Source: an uncultured bacterium
GTDB taxonomy: Bacteria; Bacteroidota; Bacteroidia; Bacteroidales; Bacteroidaceae
Length of the DNA stretch: 64,000 nt
NCBI GenBank assembly: GCA_905216025.1
Contig: CAJMSE010000003.1
Coordinates: 1 to 64,000 of the forward strand
Direction: 5' to 3'
Each line of letters starts with the position of its first letter. The stretch's first letter is position 1. A program made the position numbers and the translations under genes. Positions 45,023-53,808 of the stretch are shown piece by piece. The notes beneath the pieces are model-generated. The model was not told where the DNA came from. It worked only from the letters and a program-made list of their open reading frames with translations, and did no database searches.

Positions 45023-45119
45023 GCAAAGTAGGGACATATTCTCGTATTTGTCCGCAATAAAATAATTGGTTATTAATATATTGCATGCGGACAAATACGA
45101 GAATATGTCCCTACTTTGC
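45023..45119. repeat. 34-bp perfect inverted repeat
   Basis: The arms 45023-45056 and 45086-45119 are exact reverse complements (34 bp) around a 29-base AT-rich loop. The left arm contains GTAGGGACATATTCTCGT. The size and perfection resemble small palindromic interspersed repeats or MITE ends. It may also end feoAB transcription. No coding content. Confidence 0.8.
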
Positions 45120-45158
45120 GCATACCAGCCATTCTTACACTTTCCATCTCCTTTCTGA

Positions 45159-45332
45159 CAGCTCTCAAAAACGGTTTGCTTAGCTGGCAAAAACACTTTT
45201 GATAGCTCTCAAAAACGCGTTTGAAAGGCAGCAGGCACCATCAGCGGGCAATCCGTTGCACCGTCAAACCCTACCCGCTGCACCGTCGGAACGGCCCCGC
45301 GGCATCGTCATGAGGCCCTCGTTGCATCGCCG
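45159..45332. repeat. Composite 22-bp intergenic repeat, copy 3
   Basis: AT-rich units lie at 45159-45180, 45181-45202 and 45203-45224, followed by a 20-bp spacer. GC-rich units then lie at 45245-45266, 45267-45288, 45289-45310 and 45311-45332, all exactly 22 bp. Its third GC unit begins GAACGGCCCCGCGGC, identical to the third GC unit of the copy at 1053. It lies in the convergent gap between feoAB and DUF3127. Confidence 0.8.
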
Positions 45333-45343
45333 CGAGGTTGCCA

Positions 45344-45413
45344 TTAAACGCAAAGGGCGCAAAGACGCGAAGACCAAGTAGATTCTCCGCGTCTTTGCGC
45401 CCTTTGCGTTTAA
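45344..45413. repeat. 26-bp perfect inverted repeat
   Basis: The arms 45344-45369 and 45388-45413 are exact reverse complements around an 18-base loop. The arm contains AAACGCAAAGGGCGCAAAGA, a motif I recognise as widespread in intergenic palindromes of other bacteria. No coding content. Confidence 0.8.
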
Positions 45414-45442
45414 ACATTATCGACTCCGTGTTCAGATACAAA

Positions 45443-45482
45443 AAAGAAAGTGGCAGGGCCGTAAAGCCTTGCCACTTTCTTT
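45443..45482 (-). terminator. Terminator of the DUF3127 gene
   Basis: A 13-bp perfect stem (45443-45455 with 45470-45482, AAAGAAAGTGGCA) is followed on the minus strand by a run of T (45440-45445), 24 bp past the stop codon. Confidence 0.8.
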
Positions 45483-45506
45483 ATGTTTCGCGTAAATGTC
45501 ACCCAT

Positions 45507-45923
45507 TTAGAAAGGCAGATCGTCCGTGCTTCCCTCGCCGGCATTGTCCTGAGCGGGCGGGAACGGAGCGGCTGCGGGTGCAGCCTGAGCGGGCTGTGCG
45601 GGCGGGAACGGCACGTCGCCGGCCATGGGCTGGGCTGCCTGCGGAGCCTGCACGTTGCGGTTTACGGCCCATGCGTTGATACTGTTGAACCAGCGTCCGT
45701 TGTATTCGCGCGCGTCGATATCGAACGATACGGTCAGTTCCTCACCGGCCTGGATGTTGAACTGCTTTATGCGGTCTTCGCCGAAGACGCGGAAACAGCA
45801 CTTGCGGGGATACTGGTCGTGGGTCTCCAACACATACTCCTGCGACATCCACGGGTTTCCCGTGCGTGCCGACGTTCCGCTGTTTGCCGGTAATACGGCA
45901 ATGATTTTTCCTGTAATTTCCAT
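45507..45923 (-). CDS. DUF3127 protein, SSB-like OB fold
   Basis: A 138-residue protein. The OB-fold DUF3127 domain spans about residues 1-95 (MEITGKIIAVLP, QEYVLETHDQYPRKCCFRVF, REYNGRWFNSINAWAV). A Pro/Ala/Gln-rich linker and a C-terminal DDLPF follow, like the acidic tip of bacterial SSB that recruits partner proteins. It is likely a single-stranded DNA-binding or SSB-partner protein. Its place beside dnaN, divergently transcribed, fits a replication role. A -7 box (TATTTTTG, minus strand) lies at 45976-45983. Confidence 0.85.
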   Translation of the reverse strand: MEITGKIIAVLPANSGTSARTGNPWMSQEYVLETHDQYPRKCCFRVFGEDRIKQFNIQAGEELTVSFDIDAREYNGRWFNSINAWAVNRNVQAPQAAQPMAGDVPFPPAQPAQAAPAAAPFPPAQDNAGEGSTDDLPF

Positions 45924-45975
45924 CTGTAGATATTATATTGTATTGTATTAAGCTTTTTTTGTGACTGCGAAATTA

Positions 45976-45983
45976 CAAAAATA
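45976..45983 (-). promoter_or_regulatory. Putative -7 box for the DUF3127 gene
   Basis: TATTTTTG on the minus strand, 53 bp before the ATG. It faces the dnaN promoter in the divergent gap. Confidence 0.45.
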
Positions 45984-46015
45984 GTTTTAAAACGGGTAAC
46001 TTTTCAGTGATTATT

Positions 46016-46047
46016 TTTGCTCCTGCCGCAGTTATTTTGTATTTTTG
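46016..46047 (+). promoter_or_regulatory. dnaN promoter, -33 and -7 boxes
   Basis: TTTG at 46016-46019 and TATTTTTG at 46040-46047, separated by 20 bp, fit the Bacteroidetes TTTG-N19-21-TAnnTTTG promoter. This is the best complete match seen in the window. It lies 42 bp before the dnaN ATG. Confidence 0.6.
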
Positions 46048-46089
46048 TAGTCAGTAAACGGATAGTAAAAACAAAAATAAAATACACAC

Positions 46090-47214
46090 ATGAGATTTAC
46101 ATTATCAAGCACTGCGCTCAGCAGCAAGCTCGTGGCACTGTCGAGAGTGATAAACAGCAAGAACTCGCTGCCCATCCTGGCAGACTTCGTATTCGAGGTA
46201 AACGGCAACACGCTGCGCCTCACAGCCTCTGACAGCGAGAACATGATGAAGACCACCATGGAGCTGACGGAGAGCGACGGAGACGGCATGTTCGCCGTCG
46301 GGAACCACGACCTGCTCGAAGCCGTAAAGGGATTCTCCGAGCAGCCCATAACATTCGACGTCAACCTGCAGGACAACACCGCGAAGATTAGCTACCAGAA
46401 CGGTATGTTCTCGCTGCCGGTGGAGAGCGCCGACGAGTTCCCGCAGGCACAGGAGATAAGCGGAAGCGCACACGTGATAACGATAGCAAGCGACATGCTG
46501 GCCGATAACATCAACCGCTCGCTCTTCGCCACGGCACAGGATGAGCTGCGCCCGGTGATGAACGGCATATACTTCGACCTGAAGCCCGAGTGCCTCTCCA
46601 TCGTGGCCAGCGACGGACACAAGCTCGTGCGCAACAACGTGCTCACCATAAAGAGCGACACTCCGGCATCGTTCATCCTGCCGAAGAAACCGGCAACGCT
46701 GCTGAAAAACCTGCTCGGCAAGGACGGAGGCGACGTGACGATAAGGTTTGACGAGCGCAACGCGGAGATAAACTACGGCGACGGAATCATCACCTGCCGC
46801 CTCATCGAGGGACGCTACCCCAACTACAACTCGGTGATACCGCAGAGCAACCCCAACCAGATAACGGCCGACCGCGTGTCGCTGCTCAGTGCCCTGCGCC
46901 GCGTGCAGCCCTTCGCCAACGGTTCGAGCAACCTGATAAGGTTTCACATAGAGAACGGAATACTGCAGCTCGACGCCGAAGACTTCGACTTCTCGAAGAC
47001 CGCCACGGAGAAAATGTCGTGCGAATACAACGGCCAGCCGATGAGCATAGGCTTCAAGGGCTCGTCGTTCATCGAGATTCTCAACAACTTCGACTGCCCC
47101 GAAATCATCATACAGCTGGCCGACCCGAGCCGAGCCGGCCTCGTGCTGCCCTCCGAGCAGCCTGAAAACCAGGACGTGCTGATGCTGATGATGCCGATGC
47201 TCATAAACGAATAA
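46090..47214 (+). CDS. dnaN: DNA polymerase III beta subunit (sliding clamp)
   Basis: A 374-residue ring-forming clamp that holds the replicase on DNA. Three repeated clamp domains are visible (about 1-120, 121-245, 246-374), with MRFTLSSTALSSKLVALSRV at the start, ELRPVMNGIYFDL in the middle domain and LVLPSEQPENQDVLMLMMPM at the end. The length is typical. It heads an operon with the exonuclease, coaBC, porD and recN. No dnaA is adjacent. Confidence 0.96.
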   Translation: MRFTLSSTALSSKLVALSRVINSKNSLPILADFVFEVNGNTLRLTASDSENMMKTTMELTESDGDGMFAVGNHDLLEAVKGFSEQPITFDVNLQDNTAKISYQNGMFSLPVESADEFPQAQEISGSAHVITIASDMLADNINRSLFATAQDELRPVMNGIYFDLKPECLSIVASDGHKLVRNNVLTIKSDTPASFILPKKPATLLKNLLGKDGGDVTIRFDERNAEINYGDGIITCRLIEGRYPNYNSVIPQSNPNQITADRVSLLSALRRVQPFANGSSNLIRFHIENGILQLDAEDFDFSKTATEKMSCEYNGQPMSIGFKGSSFIEILNNFDCPEIIIQLADPSRAGLVLPSEQPENQDVLMLMMPMLINE

Positions 47215-47224
47215 GGAGGCGGGG

Positions 47225-48079
47225 ATGAAACTGAACCTGAAAAAGCCGCTCGTCGTCTTCGACCTCGAGACCACCGGACTCGACCTCGTGAGAGACAGGA
47301 TAATACAGCTCTCATATATTAAGGTATACCCGGACGGGCGCGAGACGAGGGGCAACGAGATGATAAACCCGGGCAAGCCGATACCGCAGGAAGTGGCAGC
47401 ACTGACCGGCATCACCGACGACGACGTCAAAGACAAGCCTTCGTTCAAGGCCCTCGCACCGAAGCTGAGCGCCGAATTCAGCGGATGCGACTTCGCCGGA
47501 TTCAACTCTAACCACTTCGACATACCGATGCTGGCCGAGGAATTCCTCCGCGCCGGCATCGACTTCGACTTCTCCAAATGCCGGCTCATCGACGTACAGA
47601 CGATATTCCACAAGATGGAGCGCCGCAACCTGGCCGCCGCATACAAGTTCTACTGCGGCCGGGAGATGGAGGACGACTTCGAGGCACACCGCGCCGACCA
47701 GGACACGGAGGCCACATACCGCGTGCTCATGGGCCAGCTCGACAAGTATGACCCGGCCACAGAGCCCGACCCGGAACGCCAGTTGCAGAACGACATGGAC
47801 TTCCTCGCCGACTTCTCACGCCACAACAACAATATAGACTTTGCAGGACGCATCGTCTGGGCCGAGATGAAAGACGCCAACGGAAACACCGTCGTCGGGA
47901 AAGACGGCAAGCCCGTGCTGACCGAGGTGTTCAACTTCGGCAAGCACAAGGGCGAGCAGGTGGCCCGCGTGCTCCGCTACGACCCCGGATACTTCAGCTG
48001 GGTGCTGGGCGGCGACTTCACCTACAATACGAAACAAGTGCTCACACGCATCAGACTGCGCGAGAGTAAGCTAATATAA
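47225..48079 (+). CDS. 3'-5' exonuclease (DnaQ-like) with DUF3820-like C-terminus
   Basis: A 284-residue DEDD exonuclease. ExoI is VVFDLETTGLDL near residues 11-22, and ExoII and III are GFNSNHFDIPMLAEEF and HRADQDTEATYRVL, so the acidic residues and His are present. The C-terminal 50 residues (VFNFGKHKGEQVARVLRYDP and GYFSWVLGGDF) form a separate small domain like DUF3820. It begins 10 bp after dnaN, so a proofreading or repair role close to replication is likely. Confidence 0.9.
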   Translation: MKLNLKKPLVVFDLETTGLDLVRDRIIQLSYIKVYPDGRETRGNEMINPGKPIPQEVAALTGITDDDVKDKPSFKALAPKLSAEFSGCDFAGFNSNHFDIPMLAEEFLRAGIDFDFSKCRLIDVQTIFHKMERRNLAAAYKFYCGREMEDDFEAHRADQDTEATYRVLMGQLDKYDPATEPDPERQLQNDMDFLADFSRHNNNIDFAGRIVWAEMKDANGNTVVGKDGKPVLTEVFNFGKHKGEQVARVLRYDPGYFSWVLGGDFTYNTKQVLTRIRLRESKLI

Positions 48080-48087
48080 GAACAGGA

Positions 48088-49287
48088 ATGCTCAAAGGCA
48101 AGAAGATTGTTTTAGGTATCACCGGCTCCATCGCCGCCTACAAGGCATGCTATATCATCCGCGGCCTCATAAGGCAGGGAGCCGAGGTGCAGGTGGTCAT
48201 CACGCCGGCGGGAAAGGAGTTCATCACTCCCATCACGCTGTCGGCACTGACCCATAAGCCTGTCATCAGCGAGTTTTTCTCACAGCGCGACGGCACATGG
48301 AACAGCCATGTAGACCTCGGGCTGTGGGCCGATGCCATGCTCATAGCACCGTGCACGGCCGCAACCATAGGCAAGATGGCCTCCGGAGTGGCCGACAACA
48401 TGCTCATCACGACATATCTTTCGATGAAAGCCCCCGTGTTCATAGCCCCCGCCATGGACCTCGACATGTATGCGCACCCGTCCACCCAGCAGAACATCAG
48501 CCGCCTGCGCTCGTTCGGCAACATCATCATCGAGCCGCAGAGCGGATTCCTTGCCAGCGGACTCGAGGGCAAGGGACGCATGGAGGAACCCGAGGTCATC
48601 GTGAAGGCGCTTGACGACTTCTTCCGCGGAGACACCATGCAGCTTGCCGGCAAGCATATCATGATAACCGCCGGACCCACATACGAGAAGCTCGACCCCG
48701 TGAGATTCGTCGGCAACTACTCGAGCGGCAAGATGGGATTCGCCATCGCCGAGGAGTGCGCCCGCCGCGGAGCAGACGTCACACTGATAGCCGGGCCGGT
48801 GGCGCTGAAGACCGGAAACAGCCGCATAAGGCGCATAGACGTCGAGAGCTGCGGCGAGATGTACGACGCGGCAACCGCCGCTTTCCCCGCCTGCGACGCG
48901 GCGATACTCTGCGCCGCGGTGGCCGACTTCCGCCCTGAGACGGTGGCCGGCAGCAAGATAAAGCGCGGAGACGACGGTCTCGTGATAAGGATGGCGCCCA
49001 CGCGCGACATCGCCGCCGAGATAGGACGCATGAAAAAGGAGGGCCAGCGCATCGTGGGCTTCGCCCTCGAGACCGACAACGAGGAGAGCAACGCAGGCCT
49101 GAAGCTCAGGAAGAAGAACCTCGACTTCATCGTGCTGAACTCCCTCCGCAACGAAGACACGTGCTTCCGTACGGACGAAAACCAGATCAGCATCATATCG
49201 GAGGCTGGCAAGAAAGACTTTCCGAAGAAGGACAAGAAAGACGTCGCGGCCGATATCGTCAATGAACTGGCCGGGATAATGGACTGA
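48088..49287 (+). CDS. coaBC: Bifunctional phosphopantothenoylcysteine decarboxylase / phosphopantothenate--cysteine ligase
   Basis: A 399-residue flavoprotein. CoaC spans about 1-185, with ITGSIAAYKA, the catalytic NSHVDLGLWAD (H74) and the APCTAATIGKMASG loop. CoaB spans about 190-399, with MITAGPTYEKLDPVRFVGNY, SSGKMGFAIAEECARRGADV and the C-terminal IVGFALETDN. Together they make 4'-phosphopantetheine from phosphopantothenate, the steps after coaX. Gene order with porD and recN is conserved in Bacteroidetes. Confidence 0.95.
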   Translation: MLKGKKIVLGITGSIAAYKACYIIRGLIRQGAEVQVVITPAGKEFITPITLSALTHKPVISEFFSQRDGTWNSHVDLGLWADAMLIAPCTAATIGKMASGVADNMLITTYLSMKAPVFIAPAMDLDMYAHPSTQQNISRLRSFGNIIIEPQSGFLASGLEGKGRMEEPEVIVKALDDFFRGDTMQLAGKHIMITAGPTYEKLDPVRFVGNYSSGKMGFAIAEECARRGADVTLIAGPVALKTGNSRIRRIDVESCGEMYDAATAAFPACDAAILCAAVADFRPETVAGSKIKRGDDGLVIRMAPTRDIAAEIGRMKKEGQRIVGFALETDNEESNAGLKLRKKNLDFIVLNSLRNEDTCFRTDENQISIISEAGKKDFPKKDKKDVAADIVNELAGIMD

Positions 49288-49344
49288 CATGGCCATCGGT
49301 ATTGATTTGCCGGGTTATTGAAATTAACGAATCAAGTTGTTGAA

Positions 49345-50253
49345 ATGAAGATTATCAGGATTCTGTCTGTCGCCGTCATGGCGCTCTTCTCCGCCTCAGC
49401 CGCCGCCCAGGAGCTGCTGGCGAAGATCAACATAAACCACAGTCAGGTGGGAGTGACGGACGTGAGCGTGTTCGAGAACCTGAAACAGACGCTTGAACAG
49501 TTTGTCAACGAGCGCCAGTGGACCGAGCTACAGTTTCAGAAGAACGAACGGATAGTGTGCAATTTCAACATAACGGTGACCAAATACGACAAGACGAGCA
49601 ACATGTTCGAGTGCACCGCGATGATACAGGCCAACCGGCCGGTATACAACGCGCAGTACACCACCACCCTGTACAACAACAAGGACGCAGACTTCAACTT
49701 CGAGTTCGCGCAGTTCGACCAGCTGAGCTACAACGACGAGAACATCGACAACCAGCTGACGGCCCTGTTCGCATACTACGCCTACCTCATAATAGGCCTC
49801 GACCTTGACAGCTTCTCGCCCATGGGCGGCACCGACATACTCCAGCGTTGCCTCAACCTCGTGAACAACACGCAGAACCTCAGCTTCACCGGATGGAAGG
49901 CATTTGAGAACGGACGCAACCGCTTCGCCATCATAAACGACTACATGGAGGAATCGATGAAGCCCTTTCGGCAGTTCCAATACGACTATTACCGCAAGGG
50001 ACTGGACGAGATGGCGGCCAACGTGGAGCGCGGGCGCACCAACATCACGACGGCAATACAAGACGGTCTGAAGGTGGCGCACGAGAACAAGCCGCTCAGT
50101 CTGCTGCCACAGATATGGACAGACTATAAGCGCGACGAACTGGCCAACATCTACAAAGGCAAGGGAACGCAGAAGGAGAAGGAATCGGTATACGACATAC
50201 TGCTCGGAATAAACGCCTCGCAGAGCAACTCCTGGAACAAAATAAGGGAATGA
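49345..50253 (+). CDS. porD: DUF4835 protein, type IX secretion PorD
   Basis: A 302-residue exported protein. A signal peptide (about 1-22, SAAAQ-E) is followed by the DUF4835 domain with LKQTLEQFVNERQWTELQFQ, ARNRP-like QANRPVYNAQYTTTLYN and YYAYLIIGLDLDSFSP. DUF4835 is annotated as the PorD component needed for type IX secretion in Bacteroidetes; its exact position in the machine is uncertain. I start at 49345, because the extra nine residues from 49318 lack a signal character. It is followed after 52 bp by recN. Confidence 0.8.
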   Translation: MKIIRILSVAVMALFSASAAAQELLAKININHSQVGVTDVSVFENLKQTLEQFVNERQWTELQFQKNERIVCNFNITVTKYDKTSNMFECTAMIQANRPVYNAQYTTTLYNNKDADFNFEFAQFDQLSYNDENIDNQLTALFAYYAYLIIGLDLDSFSPMGGTDILQRCLNLVNNTQNLSFTGWKAFENGRNRFAIINDYMEESMKPFRQFQYDYYRKGLDEMAANVERGRTNITTAIQDGLKVAHENKPLSLLPQIWTDYKRDELANIYKGKGTQKEKESVYDILLGINASQSNSWNKIRE

Positions 50254-50305
50254 CGGGCGGCCGGAGACAGCGCCGCAGCCATTCCACGGACTAACAATAA
50301 ATGTA

Positions 50306-51964
50306 ATGCTAAGACAACTATACATACGCAACTTCACCCTGATAGACACGCTCGACATCGAATTCGGCCCCGGATTCTCCGTCATCACCGGAGAGACCGG
50401 AGCGGGAAAGAGCATCATTCTCGGTGCCATAGGCCTGCTGCTGGGACAGCGCGCCGACTCGAAGATGATAAAGAACGGCAGCGGGAAATGCGTCATAGAG
50501 GCTCACTTCGACCTCTCGCGCTATGGGATGGAGGCCTTCTTCACCGACAACGACATCGAATATGACGCCACCGACTGCATCATACGCCGCGAGCTGACGC
50601 CTGCCGGCAAGAGCAGGGCCTTCATAAACGACACCCCTGCCCCGCTGACGCTGCTCAAAGAGCTGGGCGAAAGGCTTGTCGACGTGCACAGCCAGCACCA
50701 GAACCTGCTGCTCGGCAAGCAGGACTTCCAGCTCAACGTGGTAGACATCATCGCCGGAGACGGCGCCGAACTGACTGTATACCGCAAGTCGTTCGACAGC
50801 TACAGGGATGCCGTGGGCAGGCTCGCGAAGCTCCGCGAAGAGATAGAACAGGACAGGACGAACGCAGACTTCATGCGGTTCCAGCACGACGAGCTGGCCG
50901 GAGCGGCCCTTCAGGCTGGCGAGCAGGAGGAGCTGGAGCACCGCGCCGACACGATGAATCACGCGGAGGAAATCAAGAGCGCACTCTACAGGGCCGACAG
51001 CGCACTGACGGGCGACGAGGCAGGCATCGTGGCGCAGCTGAAGAGCGCCATAAGCACGCTGAACGGGATAGCCGGCGTGATGCCGGAGGCCGCCGAACTG
51101 ACTAAGCGGATGGACTCATGCCACATCGAACTGAAAGATATCTCACAGGAAATAAGCAGTCTTTTAGACAGCACAGACTTCAATCCGGCAGAGCTTGACG
51201 CGGTGAACACCCGGCTCGACACCATCTACAGCCTCGAGAAGAAATACAAATGCAGCACCGTCGAAGAGCTCGTTGCCATGCAGGAGGAACTGCGGCAGAA
51301 GCTCGACACCATAGACAACAGTGACGAGGCACTGGAGGAACTGGTGCAGGAGACGGCCCGGCGGAAAGCCGAATGCACGGAAAAGGCCGGCAAGCTGACT
51401 GCCATGCGCACTAAGGCGGCAAGGCAGATAGAGACAGACATACACGACAGGCTCGTCACTCTCGGCATGCCGAACGTGCGGTTTGAAGTGCGCATAGAAG
51501 CCGGCGAGCCCGGACACGACGGCGCCGACAAGGTGTCGTTCCTCTTCAGCGCCAACAAGAGCACCGCGCCGCAGCCCGTATCGCTCGTCGCTTCAGGCGG
51601 AGAGATTGCCCGCGTGATGCTCTCTCTCAAGGCCATGATAAGCGGGGCGGTGAAGCTCCCGACTATAATCTTCGACGAGATAGACACCGGAGTGAGCGGA
51701 AAGATTGCCGAACGGATGGCCCAGATAATGCAGCAGATGGGCGAATGCGACAGGCAGGTCATCAGCATAACGCACCTGCCGCAGATTGCCGCAGCGGGAA
51801 AGACACACTATAAGGTATATAAGGAAGAGACGGCTGACGGCACGACGAGCCGCATGCAGAAGCTCCCGGCCGCCGAACGGGTGAGGGAGATAGCCCAGAT
51901 GCTGAGCGGAAGCGACGTCTCCGAGGCTGCAATAAACAACGCCAAAGAACTATTGAAAGTATGA
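50306..51964 (+). CDS. recN: DNA repair protein RecN
   Basis: A 552-residue SMC-like ATPase for double-strand break repair. The N-terminal Walker A GETGAGKS is at 29-36 and VDVHSQHQNLLLGKQDFQL lies near 135. A long coiled coil follows (about 160-370). The C-terminal SLVASGGEIARVMLSLKAM signature, Walker B IIFDEIDTGVSGKIAERM and ITHLPQIAAAGKTHYKV complete it. The stop overlaps the next gene's ATG (ATGA at 51961-51964). Confidence 0.95.
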   Translation: MLRQLYIRNFTLIDTLDIEFGPGFSVITGETGAGKSIILGAIGLLLGQRADSKMIKNGSGKCVIEAHFDLSRYGMEAFFTDNDIEYDATDCIIRRELTPAGKSRAFINDTPAPLTLLKELGERLVDVHSQHQNLLLGKQDFQLNVVDIIAGDGAELTVYRKSFDSYRDAVGRLAKLREEIEQDRTNADFMRFQHDELAGAALQAGEQEELEHRADTMNHAEEIKSALYRADSALTGDEAGIVAQLKSAISTLNGIAGVMPEAAELTKRMDSCHIELKDISQEISSLLDSTDFNPAELDAVNTRLDTIYSLEKKYKCSTVEELVAMQEELRQKLDTIDNSDEALEELVQETARRKAECTEKAGKLTAMRTKAARQIETDIHDRLVTLGMPNVRFEVRIEAGEPGHDGADKVSFLFSANKSTAPQPVSLVASGGEIARVMLSLKAMISGAVKLPTIIFDEIDTGVSGKIAERMAQIMQQMGECDRQVISITHLPQIAAAGKTHYKVYKEETADGTTSRMQKLPAAERVREIAQMLSGSDVSEAAINNAKELLKV

Positions 51965-53643
51965 AACGATTTATCATCACCGTCGCATGCGCTGTAATGA
52001 CGGCATGCGCGATAAACGGCCAGCCCGACTTTAAGAAGGCGGCAAAGGCCATCTTCACAGTAAAGACATTCTCGGCAGACGGCAACTTGACAGGCAGCGC
52101 CAACGGCTTCTTCATAGGAAGCAACGGCGAGGCCGTCAGCAGCCTGAGCCTGTTCAAGGGCGCGGCCAAGGCCGTGGTCATCGATGCGCAGGGGAAAGAG
52201 GCCGAAGTGGAGTGTATCCTCGGTGCCGACGACATGTACGACGTCATCAAGTTCCGCGTGGCGGCAAAGCGCACCACCCCACTCCCCGTCGCAACTGACA
52301 GTCAGGACGGCGGCGCCAAGGAAGGCACGGCCGTATGGCTCGTGCCGTACAGCGTGAAGAAGACTCCGTCGTGCCCCCAGGCGCAGGTATCGAAAGCGGA
52401 GAAGTTCAACACCGCTTACAACTACTACACCATAGACCTCGAAGCCCCAGACAACACCGTGGGATGCCCGTTCGTCAACGCGCAGGGCGAGGCCATAGGC
52501 CTGATGCAGCAGCCCGCAAATGCGCACGACCCGAAATCGTTTGCCGTGAGCGCCGGCTTTGCTGCCTCGCTGCAGATGAAAGGCCTGAGCATCAACGACC
52601 CGACGCTGAAGAGCATGACGATAAAGAAAGACCTGCCGGACGACATCAGCCAGGCCATACTGACCCTGTACGTGGCCGCCTCGTCGGCAGACTCGGCACA
52701 GTATACAGGCATACTGGAGGATTTCATCCGCAAGTTTCCCGATGCTCCCGACGGATATACCTACCGCGCGCAGCTGAACGCGAACGCCGACAGGTTTGAC
52801 CAGGCGGCCAAAGACATGGAGCAGGCCATCAAGGTGGCCGACAAGAAGGATGATGCGCACTACAACTACGCACGCATCATATATCAGAAGGAAATAAGCA
52901 AGCCCGGAAAGGCATACCCGGCATGGAGCCTCGGCAAGGCCGCCGGCGAGGCAGACGAGGCCTACCGCATAAACCCGATACCGGCATACAGGCAGCTGAA
53001 GGCACAGATACAGTATGCACAGAAAGACTATGACGGTGCATACAGCACCTACGAGGAGATTATAGGCAAGGGCACGCGCACGGCAGAGATATACTATGAG
53101 GCATCGCGGTGCAAGGAGGCTCTCGGAGACACCACGGCGATGATAGCCCTGCTCGACAGCGCAGTAAACACGTTCAGCAAGCCGTACCTGAAGACCGCAG
53201 CCCCCTACATCATCGTGAGGGCGCAGGCTCTCGTCGCCGCCGGCAGGTACAGGCAGGCCGTTGCGGACTACAACGACTACGAGTCGCTGATGTCTACGAC
53301 CGTGAACGACAACTTCTACTACCTGCGGGCGCAGGCCGAGATAGACGGACACATGTATCAGCAGGCTCTCAACGATATCGTGAAGGCCATCAGCATGAAT
53401 CCGCAGAACACGCTTTACTATGCCGAAAAGGCTTCGCTGGAGGTGCGCGTGGGACTTCTTGACGATGCCATGGCAAGCGCAGGAGAGTGCATCAGGCTCG
53501 ACGACAAGCTCAGCGACGGCTATCTTTTCCTCGGACTGGCACAGTGCCTGAAAGGCGACAAGGCCGCCGGACTGGACAACCTGAAAAAGGCCAAGGAACT
53601 GGGCGACCCGCAGGCGCAGGCTCTAATCGACAAGTATAGGTAG
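51961..53643 (+). CDS. Trypsin-like (degenerate) plus TPR protein
   Basis: A 560-residue exported protein. A signal sequence (about 1-20, AINGQ) precedes a region of about 180 residues resembling a DegP-type trypsin fold (GSANGFFIGSNGEAVSSLSLF, VKFRV-like middle, TVGCPFVNAQGEAIGLMQ). The usual catalytic His (TNxHV) and the GNSGGP serine are replaced, so protease activity is unlikely. The C-terminal half has about six TPR units (from ILEDFIRKFPDAPDGYTYRA to YLFLGLAQCLKGDKAAGLDN). It starts in the recN stop codon. It may be a periplasmic scaffold or sensor; this is inference. Confidence 0.75.
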   Translation: MKRFIITVACAVMTACAINGQPDFKKAAKAIFTVKTFSADGNLTGSANGFFIGSNGEAVSSLSLFKGAAKAVVIDAQGKEAEVECILGADDMYDVIKFRVAAKRTTPLPVATDSQDGGAKEGTAVWLVPYSVKKTPSCPQAQVSKAEKFNTAYNYYTIDLEAPDNTVGCPFVNAQGEAIGLMQQPANAHDPKSFAVSAGFAASLQMKGLSINDPTLKSMTIKKDLPDDISQAILTLYVAASSADSAQYTGILEDFIRKFPDAPDGYTYRAQLNANADRFDQAAKDMEQAIKVADKKDDAHYNYARIIYQKEISKPGKAYPAWSLGKAAGEADEAYRINPIPAYRQLKAQIQYAQKDYDGAYSTYEEIIGKGTRTAEIYYEASRCKEALGDTTAMIALLDSAVNTFSKPYLKTAAPYIIVRAQALVAAGRYRQAVADYNDYESLMSTTVNDNFYYLRAQAEIDGHMYQQALNDIVKAISMNPQNTLYYAEKASLEVRVGLLDDAMASAGECIRLDDKLSDGYLFLGLAQCLKGDKAAGLDNLKKAKELGDPQAQALIDKYR

Positions 53644-53714
53644 TCCCCTCCCGACTTCCCCAAGGGGAGGATAAGGAAAGGACATGCAGAAACATCGGTA
53701 TACGACATATAACA

Positions 53715-53752
53715 ATGGTGGACTCAGCACATGACAATGCTGAATCCACCAT
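53715..53752. terminator. Hairpin between the TPR gene and dnaB, likely bidirectional terminator
   Basis: The arms 53715-53729 and 53738-53752 (ATGGTGGACTCAGCA and its complement with one mismatch) form a 15-bp stem. It lies in the convergent gap and is followed on the + strand by ATTTTCTTTATA. Confidence 0.65.
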
Positions 53753-53808
53753 ATTTTCTTTATATAGTCTCCGCTTCACCTCCCCATGGAGAGACTTGGA
53801 GGGGCTTC

